Under the pieces are notes generated by a model, which saw only the letters and a list, made by a program, of their open reading frames with translations, was not told the DNA's origin and searched no databases. Shown here piece after piece: positions 61,708-64,000 of a DNA stretch of 64,000 nucleotides (position 1 is the first letter of the stretch; each line of letters starts with the position of its first letter). The translations under genes and the position numbers were made by a program. Location: contig NZ_JBNAIM010000002.1 of the NCBI RefSeq assembly GCF_052048135.1, positions 496,001-560,000 on the forward strand. Reading direction: 5' to 3'. The stretch is from Pelagibacter sp052048135 (GTDB lineage Bacteria; Pseudomonadota; Alphaproteobacteria; Pelagibacterales; Pelagibacteraceae).

Positions 61708-62598
61708 ATGTATACTATCAAAACAACTGATCCAAAAGTTATTTGGAAAACAAATTGTGTTTTGGGTGAAGGAACTTTATGGGTTAAGGAACATAACTCC
61801 ATATATTTTGTAGATATAAAAAAACGTAGAATTCATATTTTAAATATAAAAAACAAAAAAAGAAAAATAATTCATCTCAATAAACAAATTGGATTTTTAA
61901 CTCATATAAAAAAGAACATATTTATACTGGGACTTGAAAGAGAATTAAGAATAATGGATTTGAAATCAAAAAAAATTATTAAATCAATATTTATTGAAGA
62001 TGATTTACCACAAAATAGAATAAACGATGGAAAGACAGACTCTATTGGTAGGCTTTGGTTTGGAACAATGGATAACCCAGAAAGATCAATCAAAAAAGGA
62101 TCACTATATTGTTTAGATGCAAACTTAACTCTTCATAAAGTTGACTCAAATTATTTTATTACAAATGGTCCAGCTTTTTTAGATGATAATAATTTTTATC
62201 ATACTGACAGTAGGAGCAAGACCATTTATAAAATAAAGATTAATAAAAATTTCAAAATTATAAAAAAAAAAATATTTGTTAAATTAAAAACTAATGAAGG
62301 TTCACCCGATGGTATGACCTTAGATAATAAGAAAAATTTATGGGTTTGTCACTTTAATGGTGCTTGCATTTCTATTTTTAATAAAAAAGGAAAAAAGATA
62401 CATAAAATTAATTTTCCAGCCAAGAATATTACAAACTGCACATTTGGAGGTAAAAACAATAAAGAACTATTTGTTTCATCAGCCACAAAATCAATGTCAA
62501 AAAGAGAATATAAAAAGTATAGATATTCTGGATCTTTTTTTAGCGTTAAAACTAATATGAGTGGAAAGTTGTCAAAATCATATAAGATTAAATTATAA
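61708..62598 (+). CDS. SMP-30/gluconolactonase-family lactonase
   Basis: A 296-residue six-bladed propeller enzyme. Metal ligands appear in V-L-G-E-G-T-L-W (Glu), R-I-N-D-G-K-T-D (Asn/Asp), T-N-G-P-A-F (Asn) and S-P-D-G-M (Asp). It would open the sugar lactone made by the SDR at 57.5 kb. It is more lysine-rich and AT-rich than the other operon genes. The ccdA-like gene overlaps its stop by one base. Confidence 0.87.
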   Translation: MYTIKTTDPKVIWKTNCVLGEGTLWVKEHNSIYFVDIKKRRIHILNIKNKKRKIIHLNKQIGFLTHIKKNIFILGLERELRIMDLKSKKIIKSIFIEDDLPQNRINDGKTDSIGRLWFGTMDNPERSIKKGSLYCLDANLTLHKVDSNYFITNGPAFLDDNNFYHTDSRSKTIYKIKINKNFKIIKKKIFVKLKTNEGSPDGMTLDNKKNLWVCHFNGACISIFNKKGKKIHKINFPAKNITNCTFGGKNNKELFVSSATKSMSKREYKKYRYSGSFFSVKTNMSGKLSKSYKIKL

Positions 62599-63302
62599 TG
62601 GAATTAATAATAGCTTTTGCTGCTGGATTAATAAGTTTTTTATCTCCATGTGTTTTACCACTTATACCTGGATATATTTCTTATATATCTGGTAGCTCTT
62701 TAAATGAACTGATCGAAAAAAAAAATGTAAATCTAATTCCCATTATTTTATTTACAGTGGGATTTTCTATAGTCTTTATAATTTTTGGTGCAGCCTCAAC
62801 TTTTATAGGGCAAGTTCTTTTACAAAACTCATATGAACTAAGAATTACAGCTGGTTTAGTAATTATAGTTTTATCTCTTCATATAATCGGAATTATTAAT
62901 ATTAAATTTTTGAATTATGAAAAGAGAATAGAAACTAATATTAGGAAAAACTTTTTTAGTCCAATTTTAATTGGTATGGCATTTGCTTTTGGATGGACAC
63001 CCTGCATTGGACCTATTCTCGGATCTATTTTAGTTCTTGCTTCGACTGAAGAAAGTCTGGGGCGAGGTATTCTACTTCTTTCACTCTATTCGATAGGTCT
63101 TGCAATACCATTTATTTTATCAGGTTATTTGATGCAAAAGTTCCTAATATTTTCAAAAAATTTTAAAAAAAATATTAATAGAGTAACAAAAATTGGTGGA
63201 ATTATACTATTCATCACTGGATTATTGATTATTACAAATCAACTACAAGCTTTAGGTTTTTATTTACTTGAAGTATTTCCATTTTTACAAAATTTTGGAT
63301 AA
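62598..63302 (+). CDS. CcdA/DsbD-like thiol-disulfide transmembrane protein
   Basis: A 234-residue membrane protein with six helices. The two redox cysteines are in L-S-P-C-V-L-P-L-I-P-G-Y near residue 18 and G-W-T-P-C-I-G-P near 135. It carries electrons from cytoplasmic thioredoxin to periplasmic thiols for cytochrome c maturation or related reductases. It overlaps the lactonase gene by one base, so it may be transcribed with the sugar operon. Confidence 0.92.
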   Translation: MELIIAFAAGLISFLSPCVLPLIPGYISYISGSSLNELIEKKNVNLIPIILFTVGFSIVFIIFGAASTFIGQVLLQNSYELRITAGLVIIVLSLHIIGIINIKFLNYEKRIETNIRKNFFSPILIGMAFAFGWTPCIGPILGSILVLASTEESLGRGILLLSLYSIGLAIPFILSGYLMQKFLIFSKNFKKNINRVTKIGGIILFITGLLIITNQLQALGFYLLEVFPFLQNFG

Positions 63303-63309
63303 TTAAGTT

Positions 63310-63894
63310 ATGAAAATTTATCAAATAGATTCTAGTGCCAGAAAAGAGGGCTCAACTTCAAGAGCACTTGCAAAAAAATTATTAGATAAAATAAAAAAAC
63401 CTGAAGATGAAGTTATCTATAGAGATTTAAATGATGAAATGGTTTTTGTTACAGGATTGACAGAATCTGGCATGAACATTGATGAAAAAGACCAAAATGA
63501 AAATCATAAAAAGATGTTTGAACTCTCAGATCAATTAGTAAAAGAATTAAAAGAAAGTGATGTAATTATAATTTCAGCTCCAATTTACAATTATGGCCCC
63601 CCAGCCACTCTAAAAGCATGGACAGATTTAGCTGCAAGAGTTGGAGAAACATTTAAATTTAAACCAAATGGTAGAAGAGAAGGTTTATTAAAGAATAAAA
63701 AAGCATACCTCATTATCACTTCTGGTGGAACTAAACTTAATAGTAATGAAGATTTTCTTACCCCTTGGTTAAAATTTATCTTAAATTTTTTTGGCATAGA
63801 TAAAATTGAAGTTATTAGCGCCGATCAAATGGCTTTGGATTATGAAAAGTCAATACGTGAAGCTGAGGCACAAATTGATAAAGTGAATATATAG
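63310..63894 (+). CDS. FMN-dependent NADH:quinone/azoreductase (AzoR-like)
   Basis: A 194-residue flavodoxin-fold oxidoreductase. It shows D-S-S-A-R-K-E-G-S-T-S-R near the N-terminus (FMN phosphate site), A-P-I-Y-N-Y-G-P-P-A-T-L-K-A-W and the S-G-G motif near residue 138. AzoR enzymes reduce quinones, and azo dyes in vitro, with NADH. It lies seven bases after ccdA. Confidence 0.9.
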   Translation: MKIYQIDSSARKEGSTSRALAKKLLDKIKKPEDEVIYRDLNDEMVFVTGLTESGMNIDEKDQNENHKKMFELSDQLVKELKESDVIIISAPIYNYGPPATLKAWTDLAARVGETFKFKPNGRREGLLKNKKAYLIITSGGTKLNSNEDFLTPWLKFILNFFGIDKIEVISADQMALDYEKSIREAEAQIDKVNI

Positions 63895-64000
63895 TGAATA
63901 ATTCAATCAAAACAGATGATATAATTTTTAATTTTTTTAAACAAATCTGTGATGAAAAAGATGATCAAAAATGCGTTGAACTTGGAAATAATTGGATAAA
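63894..64000 (+). CDS. Start of an unrecognised gene, cut by window end
   Basis: An open frame begins with GTG overlapping the azoreductase stop by one base and runs to the window end (about 35 residues). The visible part is acidic and helical with two cysteines and no recognisable motif. The overlap pattern used throughout this genome supports it as a real downstream gene. Function unknown. Confidence 0.55.
   Translation, partial: MNNSIKTDDIIFNFFKQICDEKDDQKCVELGNNWI

Overview
The window is a low-GC (roughly 30% by eye), densely packed bacterial chromosome segment. Many genes overlap by 1-14 bases and spacers are very short. Gene content (type I glutamine synthetase with Tyr397, Mo-hydroxylase genes, IalB family, MsrPQ, an SAM-V-like riboswitch before a homocysteine methyltransferase, a sugar ABC operon) fits a marine alphaproteobacterium of the SAR11/Pelagibacter type. 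That assignment is inference from composition and content.

Layout. 0-5 kb: housekeeping genes (end of an IscA/ErpA-type protein, glnA, YbaK-type deacylase, EamA and TauE permeases, homocysteine S-methyltransferase behind its riboswitch). 5.1-11.9 kb: moaB, then a coxG-S-L-M-type molybdenum hydroxylase operon with a split XdhC/CoxF maturation pair and a GNAT gene. 12-16.5 kb: an HMA metal-binding protein, a DM13 protein, and a MoxR/DUF58/transglutaminase trio. 16.5-20 kb: a minus-strand operon encoding a STAS protein, an RsbW-like kinase, a TPR/beta-barrel protein and a FecR-domain protein. 20-36 kb: a complete type IV pilus locus (pilD, pilin, pilC, pilB, secretin, pilP, pilO, a pilM-pilN fusion, four minor pilins, pilT). 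36.5-44 kb: a 1477-residue autotransporter, a second FecR protein and a CHASE2-SpoIIE phosphatase. 44-49.5 kb: a MocA-like cytidylyltransferase and a tightly overlapping moaA-moaC-thioesterase-moaD-moaE-msrP-msrQ operon. 50-62.6 kb: sugar uptake and oxidation (aldehyde dehydrogenase, three SDRs, ROK protein, ABC transporter, IlvD/Edd dehydratase, FAH-type hydrolase, SMP-30 lactonase). 62.6-64 kb: a CcdA-like protein, an azoreductase and the start of an unrecognised gene.

The most interesting reading is that 12-44 kb may be one inserted block. A 125-base direct repeat, identical apart from one A, lies at the 3' end of the GNAT gene (11795-11920) and again at 44207-44331. There it is fused to the first 26 bases of a tRNA gene whose remainder is missing. 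The repeats bracket about 32 kb carrying the pilus, autotransporter, both FecR proteins and a partner-switching set. The flanks (cox/xdhC on the left, mocA and moa on the right) would form a single molybdenum-enzyme neighbourhood without it.

Within the block three things stand out. One minor pilin carries a C-type-lectin-like domain with EPN and WND motifs. The autotransporter has a tail after its barrel that ends in a transmembrane helix. A STAS/kinase/SpoIIE phosphatase partner-switching set is divided between two FecR loci on either side of the pilus genes. Together these suggest a cell-surface sensing and adhesion module; the functional link is inference.
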